A DNA stretch of 17,896 nt from Anaerolineales bacterium (GTDB taxonomy: Bacteria; Chloroflexota; Anaerolineae; Anaerolineales; Villigracilaceae), in assembly GCA_025966435.1 (NCBI GenBank), contig JAICRQ010000020.1, forward strand, positions 1 through 17,896, written 5' to 3'. Under the pieces are notes generated by a model. The model was not told the DNA's origin. It ran no database searches and saw only the letters and a program-made list of their open reading frames with translations. The stretch's first letter is position 1, and every line of letters starts with the position of its first letter. This document shows, piece after piece, positions 8,373-15,229 of this stretch. Position numbers and translations under genes: made by a program.

Positions 8373-9987
8373 CGCTCTTCGGTTGCTGTTTCAACGGCGA
8401 TATTTGTTTATTATCCTGTCCGATAAAGACAGCGACTTCAGCTACATCAGGAAGTTGACCCAGCTCACGTGTAGCGGTTTGTAAGAGCGTATCCAGATCG
8501 AGTGATTGGCTAAAGCGAGCTGCTAACTTGCCAACTGTTTGTTCCTGTCGGGCGCGGTGGGTTGCCTCTTCAAGAAGGCGGATGTTGTCGACTGCCAAGC
8601 CAACTTGGTTTGCTACTTCTTCCAACACGCGCTCATCCAGCCGGCTCCATTTTCCATCACCTGTCCGTGCGATGGAAATGTTTCCAATTTTTCGTCCGCG
8701 CAGGACGATGGGGGCGCGAATGGCATTGTTGGGATTCTTTGGGAGCTTTTCGGAGCGCAGTCCAAGAGGAGTGTATGTAAAGACTCGCTCCTGTTCTCGA
8801 AGCTTTTGTGTCCATGCTTCATGTGTACGGATGCTTGTCAGTGCCTCGAGCTGCATGATCGCTGCTTGCGTTTCATCCAACAGACGTGCGTTTTCTATAG
8901 CGATGGCGATTTGATCGGACAGCGTCTGGAGCACGTCAATATCATCCATACTGAAGGCTTGTGGTCGGTCAGATTGAATATCTAACACGCCGAGAATTTT
9001 GTTGTGGACCAATAAAGGCAGCGCAACCTCAGAGCGGGTGAGTGGGAGATCAGGATTATTAAAGAAAACTGCATCTGTTCCCACATCCAAGGCAATACGC
9101 GGTTTCTTCTGTGCGGCCACATATCCGACTATGCCCTGCATCCCGATTGTTAGTGAGTGTCCCCGTTCGATCATCCGTTGACCACCCTCAGAGGAGGCGG
9201 CTTGCAACACAACCCGATTTCCAGCTTCATTAATCAGGAAAACACCTGTATGATAGAAGCCAAATTGGTCGGTAACCAGATGAGCAACAGTATCCAGCAG
9301 TGTAGCCAGATCCTGCGCCTCGGCTGTTTTACGCGCGATGTATGAAGTTGCACGGAGATGCTCCGTTTTGCGCGTTAAGCCAACCGTCCGTTCCTCAACT
9401 CTTTCTTCCAATGTGGCACGTTCCTCGCGCAATGCGTCAAGAGTCTGCCGCGCCGCCCGTTGTGTCTTTATGAATTCGTCCTGAAATGTATGCAACCCAA
9501 TTGCGATAATCGTAACAACAATTAACAGAATGCCAGTTAATCGTGCGGAGTCTGCGAGGGAGGTGCTTGTCCACCCAAAGACCAGAAGGATCAGGACTGT
9601 GACCGCGATGGTCGAATACATCCCCACTCGTGGAGAAAACAACAGCCCGGTCATGACAATAAATCCTATGAATAAAATGGAAGCATCCGCTATGCCATAA
9701 TCGAACAGTGAGCTAAGACCGGCAAAAAATAAGAGGAAGAGAAAAACACTTGCTCGAATGTTATAGGATAAGCTGGTGAACAACGTCACCAGAACTAGAA
9801 CTCCATAGGTCGCTATCGCCAGAATCTTGTAGAGTGAGGAGGCAGGAGTAAAAAGGTAGAGAGCAATTGCGGCAAACCCTAGAATGCAGGAACCCTGCAA
9901 TACCACTTTGAGGAAGCGTTCACGCCATTGTTCATAGGAGAAGAATTCCCCACCGGTGCTCCGTGGAGAGGGAATTGTATTTCTCAT
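8362..9987 (-). CDS. Membrane-bound GAF-domain sensor protein, 541 aa
   Basis: The start overlaps the previous stop as ATGA, with AGGAG/GAGGA just upstream of the ATG, so the pair is probably translationally coupled. Six hydrophobic segments lie at about 29-47, 53-71, 78-95, 103-118, 122-139 and 149-167. The stretch IGFIVMTGLLFSP matches the position of AGLLLGW in the 567- and 570-aa proteins. A coiled coil covers about 175-215 (LREERATLEERVEERT). GAF A covers about 222-372 (FGFYHTGVFLINE; NPDLPLTRSEVALPL). The linker Trp is W392. The truncated GAF B covers about 421-471 (IRAPIVLRGRKIGNISI, W447). It is the most diverged copy, with little sequence before its first strand. The tail has LDLDTLLQTATRELG followed by a charged C-terminus. 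No output domain is visible. Confidence 0.9.
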   Translation of the reverse strand: MRNTIPSPRSTGGEFFSYEQWRERFLKVVLQGSCILGFAAIALYLFTPASSLYKILAIATYGVLVLVTLFTSLSYNIRASVFLFLLFFAGLSSLFDYGIADASILFIGFIVMTGLLFSPRVGMYSTIAVTVLILLVFGWTSTSLADSARLTGILLIVVTIIAIGLHTFQDEFIKTQRAARQTLDALREERATLEERVEERTVGLTRKTEHLRATSYIARKTAEAQDLATLLDTVAHLVTDQFGFYHTGVFLINEAGNRVVLQAASSEGGQRMIERGHSLTIGMQGIVGYVAAQKKPRIALDVGTDAVFFNNPDLPLTRSEVALPLLVHNKILGVLDIQSDRPQAFSMDDIDVLQTLSDQIAIAIENARLLDETQAAIMQLEALTSIRTHEAWTQKLREQERVFTYTPLGLRSEKLPKNPNNAIRAPIVLRGRKIGNISIARTGDGKWSRLDERVLEEVANQVGLAVDNIRLLEEATHRARQEQTVGKLAARFSQSLDLDTLLQTATRELGQLPDVAEVAVFIGQDNKQISPLKQQPKSDEI

Positions 9988-11936
9988 GCTTCCTCTCCTG
10001 TGTCGTCAATATTCAATTCGATAGTTGCACTCGACGCGTTGAGGCGTCTGCCCAGTTCCTTGATTACAATTTGAAGGACTCCATCAATCGTGGCAGATGC
10101 CCAGATCTTCGAGTTGATCTCAGCCACCATGCGCTCGCGTACTGCAATTTGACGGCTCTCGCTCACCAGGCGTGCATTTTCCAGCGCGATTGCAGCCTGG
10201 GTTGCGACCGCATCCACAAGACTTTGCTGATCGGGAGTCCACTCTCTCTGTCCCTCAAGAGTGATTTCACCGAGGATCTGATCACGCAAGGTGATGGGTA
10301 TCTCCAGCTTCCGGGCGGTATCCTCTTCTTCATCGCCAATATGATATTCCATCTTGTTGTTTTCTTCAGCGAACCCTCTCCACCCTTCAAGCAAATATTG
10401 TTGATGGACGGTGCGTAATTCCCGGATCATCTGTTGCGCTTCTTGGAACAGACGAGCATTTTCGAGAGCAATAGCAACCTGCCCGGCCATATTCTTCATC
10501 GTTTCGACAACCTGTGGTCCAAAATCTGCCTCACGCGTGGATTGAACGTTCAAAGCACCCAACACGCGATCACCTACCATGAGGGGCAGAGCGATCTCAG
10601 AACGTGTATACGGCAGAAGCGGGTTATCCAACCTTTGTTTTTCGTCTGAGGCGATCTGTGCAATACGAGGGGATTGTTCACGAATGGCGGTGCCAACCAT
10701 GCTTTTGCCAGCTATTTCCAGCCTGTGGTGATTTTGCTTCAGAACCCTGCCCGCTTCACCAGTAGCTTCCCTTAACTCAGCCCATTTCCCACTGGGGTCC
10801 AAGAGATAGATCGCCGCATAGTAATAGCCAAATTGCTCTGGGAAGAGGGGTAGGACACTGGCGAGCAGTTGTTCAGGGTCAAGACTGGAAGCGGCGACCC
10901 TTCCCACCTCATTGGTGGCTGCCAGTTGCTTTGTGCGTTCAATAACCTGTTGTTCAAGTGTACTCTGGAGTGATTCCAGCCTCGCCACCATGCGGTTGAA
11001 CTGTACGGTCACGATCCCCATTTCATCTGTGCTGCTAACGGGCGCACGCTGGGTCAGGTCGCCTTGTTCGATCTTGTTGAATGTGTGGATCAGATCATAG
11101 ATCGGACTCGAGATTGACTTCGCCACATAGTATGAGAAGCCTGCCCCTAGCAATAACGCAAGAAGACTAAAGAGGATGGATTGAACTTGAAGTCCACGAA
11201 AAATTTCAAAAGAGCTAATTTCTGCATAGAGAACCCGAACAGTATGCTGATAACCAATCGGCGCGATGAGTAGAACAGCGATGACGATTAAAGCTAGCGT
11301 TAGAGCTAGGAACTTGCCATTGAGTAACAGACCAGAGCGACCCTTAAGTTGTGTTTCAAAATCTCTTGGAAGCAGCAACAGTCTAATTGGCAGTGTGAAC
11401 CGTTCAATGAGCAGCATAGACAGGAGCACAGATCCGACTAATGAAACTAATCCACCGATGAGGATATAAACAGGGTCTGATGCAGTGAGCGCGTTTGGCT
11501 GAAACGCGGAAGAGAGCGGTTCTCCTCCGGCAAAGGAAATCAGGAATCCGGGCAGGATAATCACAGTCGAGGTTAGAAACAGAGCGGCAATCGCGTGACG
11601 CCAGTTCAGACTAGTGATTTCGCGCCAAGCCAGGAATTCGTCTTCCACTGTTGCTTTGCCTGTGCCAGCCGCATATTCTTCCAGCCTCTTGCGAGCTGTG
11701 GGTGTGATCCACCAGCTCACAGCGAGAAGGCACAGATTAGTAACCAAGATCAAGATTGGAGCGATTGTAGAAAATGCTTCAAGCGGTCCTTCCTCAAACT
11801 CAGCATTGACTCTGACGGAAAGAAGCCCGGGAATTGCACCGAACAGAGAAAGTAGCTGGACAATGGCAATCATGATGATCAAAGACCATCCACCAGTGCG
11901 ACGTACGAATTGATCGAAGGAAAATCGCTTAATCAT
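9984..11936 (-). CDS. Sensor protein with 6TM, HAMP and GAF domains, 650 aa
   Basis: Six hydrophobic segments lie at about 18-40, 57-77, 113-136, 155-177, 207-227 and 250-272. They are joined by charged loops, including TPTARKRLEEYAA and FTLPIRLLLLPRDFE. A HAMP domain follows at about 270-322 (SSPIYDLIHTFNKIEQGDL; SSTDEMGIVTVQFNRM). This 6TM-plus-HAMP front end resembles that of some membrane class III adenylate cyclases, but no cyclase domain follows. After a coiled coil come GAF A at about 345-497 (FGYYYAAIYLLD; LDNPLLPYTRSEIALPL), the Trp linker with W519, truncated GAF B at about 543-590 (LEIPITLRDQILGEITL, W566), and the half-GAF tail (TIDGVLQIVIKELGRRL). The gap to the previous gene is 6 nt and the SD is weak. 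The architecture is secure. The kinship with cyclase front ends is recalled from family knowledge and is inference. Confidence 0.9.
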   Translation of the reverse strand: MIKRFSFDQFVRRTGGWSLIIMIAIVQLLSLFGAIPGLLSVRVNAEFEEGPLEAFSTIAPILILVTNLCLLAVSWWITPTARKRLEEYAAGTGKATVEDEFLAWREITSLNWRHAIAALFLTSTVIILPGFLISFAGGEPLSSAFQPNALTASDPVYILIGGLVSLVGSVLLSMLLIERFTLPIRLLLLPRDFETQLKGRSGLLLNGKFLALTLALIVIAVLLIAPIGYQHTVRVLYAEISSFEIFRGLQVQSILFSLLALLLGAGFSYYVAKSISSPIYDLIHTFNKIEQGDLTQRAPVSSTDEMGIVTVQFNRMVARLESLQSTLEQQVIERTKQLAATNEVGRVAASSLDPEQLLASVLPLFPEQFGYYYAAIYLLDPSGKWAELREATGEAGRVLKQNHHRLEIAGKSMVGTAIREQSPRIAQIASDEKQRLDNPLLPYTRSEIALPLMVGDRVLGALNVQSTREADFGPQVVETMKNMAGQVAIALENARLFQEAQQMIRELRTVHQQYLLEGWRGFAEENNKMEYHIGDEEEDTARKLEIPITLRDQILGEITLEGQREWTPDQQSLVDAVATQAAIALENARLVSESRQIAVRERMVAEINSKIWASATIDGVLQIVIKELGRRLNASSATIELNIDDTGEEA

Positions 11937-11942
11937 TGTCTA

Positions 11943-14054
11943 TCACGCTCTACTTACTCGTTCTTCTGATGAAGGAGCAGTTCCCAGTCGAATTTTGGCG
12001 CTACTGGCACCAACGGCTCGAGTCAGTTCACTCACCGTTGTGGTCAAAATGGTTTCCATGTCGGTGGTACGGCGGATCTTGTCGGAAATTTCGAATAGGA
12101 TGCGTTCGCGCTCGGCCTGCGCACGGATCTGTTCCAGCAATCGAGCATTTGCGATGATCGCTGCGAGACTGCCTCCCAGCGTGCCCAGAAGCTCCTCGTC
12201 ATTCTCCACGTACGCGGAGAGCTGTTCACTTTCAACATTAAGAACACCGAGTAGCTCACTTCGATATAGCAGAGGGATTGCCAGTTCAGAACGAGTATTT
12301 GGGCTCCCTTCAATATATCGAGTATCGAGCAATACATTATTAACGCGTAGGGGCCTACGATGCGCGGCAGTCCAGCCGGTAATTCCGCTCCCGATGGGAA
12401 CACGGAGCTCGAAAACATCGCTGGCGTAACCAACGGCTGCTCGTACCTCTAATAACTTTTTTTCACGATCTGCTAACAGAATCGAGACTCGGTCACCGCC
12501 AAGTGTGACCTGTAATCCATTAACTGCCGATTGGAGGGCTTCCTCCAGTGTCGTTCCTGAAGCGGCTGTCGTCGTGATGTGATGTAAGAGGCGATGCTGT
12601 GCAAGGTGCTCCTGGGTTTCGGCAAATAGCTCCGTATTTACAACTGCGATCGCCAACTGATCAGCCAGGATCTGCAATGTGCGTAGATTCTCTTCGGAAA
12701 AGGCATATGCCTGCTTACTCTGCACGTCGAGAACACCCACGATTCGATCGCCAACCTTTAATGGCAGAGCAGCCTCAGCGCGCGTTTCAGGCAGAAGCGG
12801 ATTGGCATAATAGGTGCTGTCGCGCGTGGTGTCGTTTGCGATCAAAGGTTCGCCATGCTCTGCCACAAAACCAACGACTGACTTCGAGCCAATGCCGAGT
12901 TTGTGACCAGCTCGTTTCAATTGTGCGCCTGCATCCCCTGTCGCTTCCCGGATTACGACGGACTCACCCGGCAAATCTTTAAGAAAAATTGCTGCATGAT
13001 AAAAATCGAAGCGAGAGCGGATTAGCTCGACAGCCTTTTCCAAGAGCTCATCGAGGTCTAGAGAACTGCTGATATCCCGCGCAATCTCGGCGGCTGTTTC
13101 AAATTGAAGCGCGGTCTTTTTACTTTCGTTGATCAGGACCACGTTATAAATGGCACCCGAGACCTGATTTGCCACAGTTTCCATAAAACGCAAGTCATGG
13201 GTGTCGAAGCTGTGCTCATGCACCAGGTCCTGAATGATGATAGCACCAATAGCTTCTCCGTGCGCCAGCAAGGGAACCCCCAGCCAGGACAAAGCGGGTT
13301 TACCAGCGATCTTTGCCCCCATCGCGATGGCTCGTCTCTCTGTATCTTCGACGAGCATTAACGGCTCGCGCGTGCGAATGAGAACGGACGTGAGACCTTC
13401 TCCCAGGGGAAATGAGTCAATCGATGAATATGTATTATCTTCATGAAGATAAGGAATATTGATAGAGTTCGTGCGCTGATCGTATAATGCTATCACGAAC
13501 CCATAGTTGCCAATGACCATACGGACCTGGTCATGGATTAACTTATAAAAGGCTTGTAAGTCATTCACATTTGTCATATTGGAAGCCAGCGTATGGAGAG
13601 CTTTGGCTTCCGCGGCTCGACGCTCGTCCAGCGGTTCAATAGAAGACGCCGAGAACTCCAGCGCGTTTGCTGTCAGCCAGATTGTCCTTACGAACGCGTT
13701 AATCATCTCTTTGTTAAGCTCATGCTGTTCTTGAGCGCCAATTAACACAAGACCGCGCAGTTGTCCTCTTTGAAGGATGGGAACATACGCGGCCGCCTTA
13801 CATCCCAATTGACGTGGGTAGGCCGTGAGGGGAGGTGGTAACGAAGATGCGACTTGCAAATCTGCTTGAATGGGCCCAGCCTGAAACAGGCTTTCCAATT
13901 CAGGAAGGGATAAAGAAATTTCAATCCCGCGCGAAATCATCGTTGGCGATTCCGGTCCCAGCGATCCTGCGGACGGGAGAAGCTGTAAACGATTTCCACT
14001 AACAATAAAATATGCGGTGACGAAGAATGGGTGGTTCAAAGGATTTACTACCAT
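11943..14054 (-). CDS. Soluble protein with four tandem GAF domains, 703 aa
   Basis: No membrane segment or signal peptide, so this is the cytosolic member of the array. The domains in order are a degenerate GAF 1 (about 10-135; AAAYVPILQRGQLRGLVLIG), GAF 2 (about 165-310; YGFVIALYD, LGVPLLAHGEAIGAIIIQD), GAF 3 (about 330-480; FDFYHAAIFLKD, NPLLPETRAEAALPLKVG) and GAF 4 (about 497-640; DRVSILLAD, SPNTRSELAIPLLYRSE). GAF 3 is the one most like the GAF A domains of the downstream membrane proteins. The protein ends with the same half-GAF tail (TDMETILTTTVSELTRAVG). It sits directly after the two receivers with a 15-nt gap. I see no SD in front of the ATG, and an in-frame stop lies just upstream, so it probably depends on coupling to the receiver gene. 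It could serve as a cytosolic hub or scaffold, but that is inference. Confidence 0.9.
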   Translation of the reverse strand: MVVNPLNHPFFVTAYFIVSGNRLQLLPSAGSLGPESPTMISRGIEISLSLPELESLFQAGPIQADLQVASSLPPPLTAYPRQLGCKAAAYVPILQRGQLRGLVLIGAQEQHELNKEMINAFVRTIWLTANALEFSASSIEPLDERRAAEAKALHTLASNMTNVNDLQAFYKLIHDQVRMVIGNYGFVIALYDQRTNSINIPYLHEDNTYSSIDSFPLGEGLTSVLIRTREPLMLVEDTERRAIAMGAKIAGKPALSWLGVPLLAHGEAIGAIIIQDLVHEHSFDTHDLRFMETVANQVSGAIYNVVLINESKKTALQFETAAEIARDISSSLDLDELLEKAVELIRSRFDFYHAAIFLKDLPGESVVIREATGDAGAQLKRAGHKLGIGSKSVVGFVAEHGEPLIANDTTRDSTYYANPLLPETRAEAALPLKVGDRIVGVLDVQSKQAYAFSEENLRTLQILADQLAIAVVNTELFAETQEHLAQHRLLHHITTTAASGTTLEEALQSAVNGLQVTLGGDRVSILLADREKKLLEVRAAVGYASDVFELRVPIGSGITGWTAAHRRPLRVNNVLLDTRYIEGSPNTRSELAIPLLYRSELLGVLNVESEQLSAYVENDEELLGTLGGSLAAIIANARLLEQIRAQAERERILFEISDKIRRTTDMETILTTTVSELTRAVGASSAKIRLGTAPSSEERVSRA

Positions 14055-14069
14055 TAAGGAATCGAACTG

Positions 14070-14513
14070 TTAACTAAATTCCCAAACAGATTCTCCATTC
14101 AAAATACGGCGAATCTGATCCGGGAACTTATCCGGATCGAGCGGTTTGCCAAGGAAACCGTCGAAGCCAGAAGCTCTGGCTTTATTCATCTGATCTGTGC
14201 TGGCTTCGGCAGTCACCGCAATAATTGGGATCGACTTAAGCCGATTGGAAGCGCGTATTTTTTTAAGCGCCCCATATCCATCTTCATATGGCAAACGGAT
14301 ATCCATCAGGATCAGGTCCAGGCGTTGAAGTGTGTCTGCATACTCCACCACCTCATAGCCGGAGGTCTTCCACTCACAATGGATGCCGAGATATCCCAGC
14401 ATACGTGCAATCAAGACGAAGTTGGCAACGTTGTCTTCTACAACCAATACAGTAGCATCCTTTGGAATGGTCGGTTTTTTAATCGGTTGGGTATCGGTAA
14501 CATTTTCAGGCAT
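14070..14513 (-). CDS. Single-domain response regulator (CheY/DivK-like receiver), 147 aa
   Basis: Stand-alone receiver domain with no DNA-binding or enzymatic output. The phosphorylation site is complete: acidic pair E26-D27 (VLVVEDN), phospho-acceptor D71 (LILMDIRLP), T101 (IIAVTAE) and K123 (GFLGKPLD). About 20 extra residues precede the receiver core (TQPIKKPTIPKDA), and the tail WEFS is unusual. The gene overlaps the end of the first receiver gene by 8 bp, and GAGGAG lies 5 nt before its ATG. Such proteins pass phosphoryl groups or act by binding partners such as kinases, motor proteins or enzymes. No cognate kinase is seen in the window, so the partner must be elsewhere or at the truncated left edge. 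Confidence 0.95.
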   Translation of the reverse strand: MPENVTDTQPIKKPTIPKDATVLVVEDNVANFVLIARMLGYLGIHCEWKTSGYEVVEYADTLQRLDLILMDIRLPYEDGYGALKKIRASNRLKSIPIIAVTAEASTDQMNKARASGFDGFLGKPLDPDKFPDQIRRILNGESVWEFS

Positions 14514-14901
14514 TGGTTCTCCTCGAAAGAAATTTTTCGATTTCCCGGGTTAATTGTTCGATATCCAGTGGTTTCTGAATATAACCATCACACCCGGCCT
14601 CCAGAGTCTTTTCTTTATCACCGCGCATCACATTTGCAGTGACAGCCAGAATCGGTATGCGCTCAAACCCCGGCAGGGATTTGATCTTTGCCGTTAAAGT
14701 ATAACCGTCCATATCCGGCATGTTAATATCCATTAAGATTAGATCCGGGCGGGTAGTCTTGAGTACGTTGAGAGCATCCATGGCATCTGTCGCCTCCAGA
14801 AGTGAATAATCCTCAGAAAGCAGAACCCGCCTGACGAGCAGCCGATTGTCGGGATTGTCTTCCACGTATAGTATTGTTCCTTTACTCACTGGTGACACCA
14901 T
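14506..14901 (-). CDS. Single-domain response regulator (DivK-like receiver), 131 aa
   Basis: First gene of the signalling operon. It is a complete receiver domain, with acidic pair E14-D15 (ILYVEDNPDN), phospho-acceptor D58 (LILMDINMPDMDGY), T88 (ILAVTAN) and K110 (GYIQKPLD). The INMPDMDGY segment and the ANVMRGDKEK helix resemble DivK-type and hybrid-kinase receivers. GGAGG lies 9 nt before the ATG. Together with the second receiver it could form a relay or two branches reading the same sensor set. The two are clearly different proteins rather than a recent duplication. Confidence 0.95.
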   Translation of the reverse strand: MVSPVSKGTILYVEDNPDNRLLVRRVLLSEDYSLLEATDAMDALNVLKTTRPDLILMDINMPDMDGYTLTAKIKSLPGFERIPILAVTANVMRGDKEKTLEAGCDGYIQKPLDIEQLTREIEKFLSRRTNA

Positions 14902-14922
14902 TTTGAGGAACCTCCAACGTGA

Positions 14923-14932
14923 ATTTTACATA
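14923..14932 (-). promoter_or_regulatory. Possible -10 element of the signalling operon
   Basis: The only AT-rich stretch between the terminator and the first receiver gene reads TATGTAAAAT on the minus strand, about 21 nt before the ATG. I find no good -35 at the right spacing, so this is a weak candidate. A non-housekeeping sigma factor or an activator would also fit. Confidence 0.25.
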
Positions 14933-14978
14933 GGACTGAAGGGGGAGGACATGACAGGTACCTTACAAATTACCAAAC

Positions 14979-15012
14979 AAAAATGTCGAGGGAGCCTCTC
15001 CTCGACATTTTT
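14979..15012 (-). terminator. Intrinsic terminator after tRNA-Gly
   Basis: A perfect 13-bp inverted repeat (AAAAATGTCGAGG and its complement) with an 8-nt loop, giving a U run (ATTTTTGTTT) on the minus strand. It begins 29 nt after the tRNA 3' end. A small GC hairpin (GGCGC, 4-nt loop, GCGCC; 15018-15031) lies between the two and may assist 3' processing or termination. The stem also ends in a T run on the plus strand, but no plus-strand gene approaches it. Confidence 0.8.
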
Positions 15013-15040
15013 GCAGAGGCGCCGCAGCGCCGCACAGCAA

Positions 15041-15112
15041 AGCGGGTGATGGGACTCGAACCCACGATATCTTGCTTGGGAAGCAAGCGTTCTACCACTG
15101 AACTACACCCGC
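15041..15112 (-). tRNA. tRNA-Gly (anticodon CCC)
   Basis: 72-nt cloverleaf read on the minus strand. The acceptor stem GCGGGTG pairs with CACCCGC and the discriminator base is T. The D arm is GTTC/GAAC. The anticodon stem is CTTGC/GCAAG with loop TTCCCAA, giving anticodon CCC (codon GGG). The T arm is GTGGG-TTCGAGT-CCCAT. The 3' CCA is not encoded (TTG follows), so it must be added by the CCA enzyme. The gene has its own promoter and terminator and appears to be a single-gene transcript. Confidence 0.95.
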
Positions 15113-15126
15113 GTGTTGATGATGGG

Positions 15127-15156
15127 ATTATACGCCAGGCAGAGAGGGGGTGTCAA
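15127..15156 (-). promoter_or_regulatory. Consensus sigma-70 promoter of tRNA-Gly
   Basis: Perfect TTGACA (15151-15156) and perfect TATAAT (15127-15132), separated by 18 nt, on the minus strand. The -10 ends 14 nt before the mature tRNA 5' end, so transcription would start a few bases upstream and leave only a short 5' leader for RNase P. The spacer ends with a GC-rich stretch, and no other gene is near enough to use this promoter. Confidence 0.88.
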
Positions 15157-15229
15157 TACACACTGCGGCGCAGGGCAGGTGTCGCCAATTCCTGACCGGA
15201 CGCCGGAGTCAACCACATGTTGGCGGCGT

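Noticed and set aside
399..11936. GAF domains as phytochrome or cyanobacteriochrome light sensors
   Set aside because: No Cys-His chromophore attachment motif or PHY domain is present. The single Cys in the 578-aa protein is in an unrelated loop.
399..14054. Histidine kinase hidden in the C-termini (H-box in the tail helix)
   Set aside because: The tail helices contain no conserved His followed by Glu or Asp, and no N, G1 or G2 ATP-binding boxes follow; the proteins end within about 50 residues.
11936..14642. Various plus-strand open frames opposite the GAF and receiver genes
   Set aside because: They mirror well-supported minus-strand genes, have no SD and show no recognisable domain.
15201..15220. 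Second TTGACT-type -35 upstream of the tRNA promoter
   Set aside because: No -10 follows at a suitable distance, and the consensus promoter closer to the tRNA explains expression.
15157..15229. Terminator after the polyprenyl synthase
   Set aside because: Only short GC palindromes such as CCGG-ACG-CCGG are present, with no T run on the minus strand.
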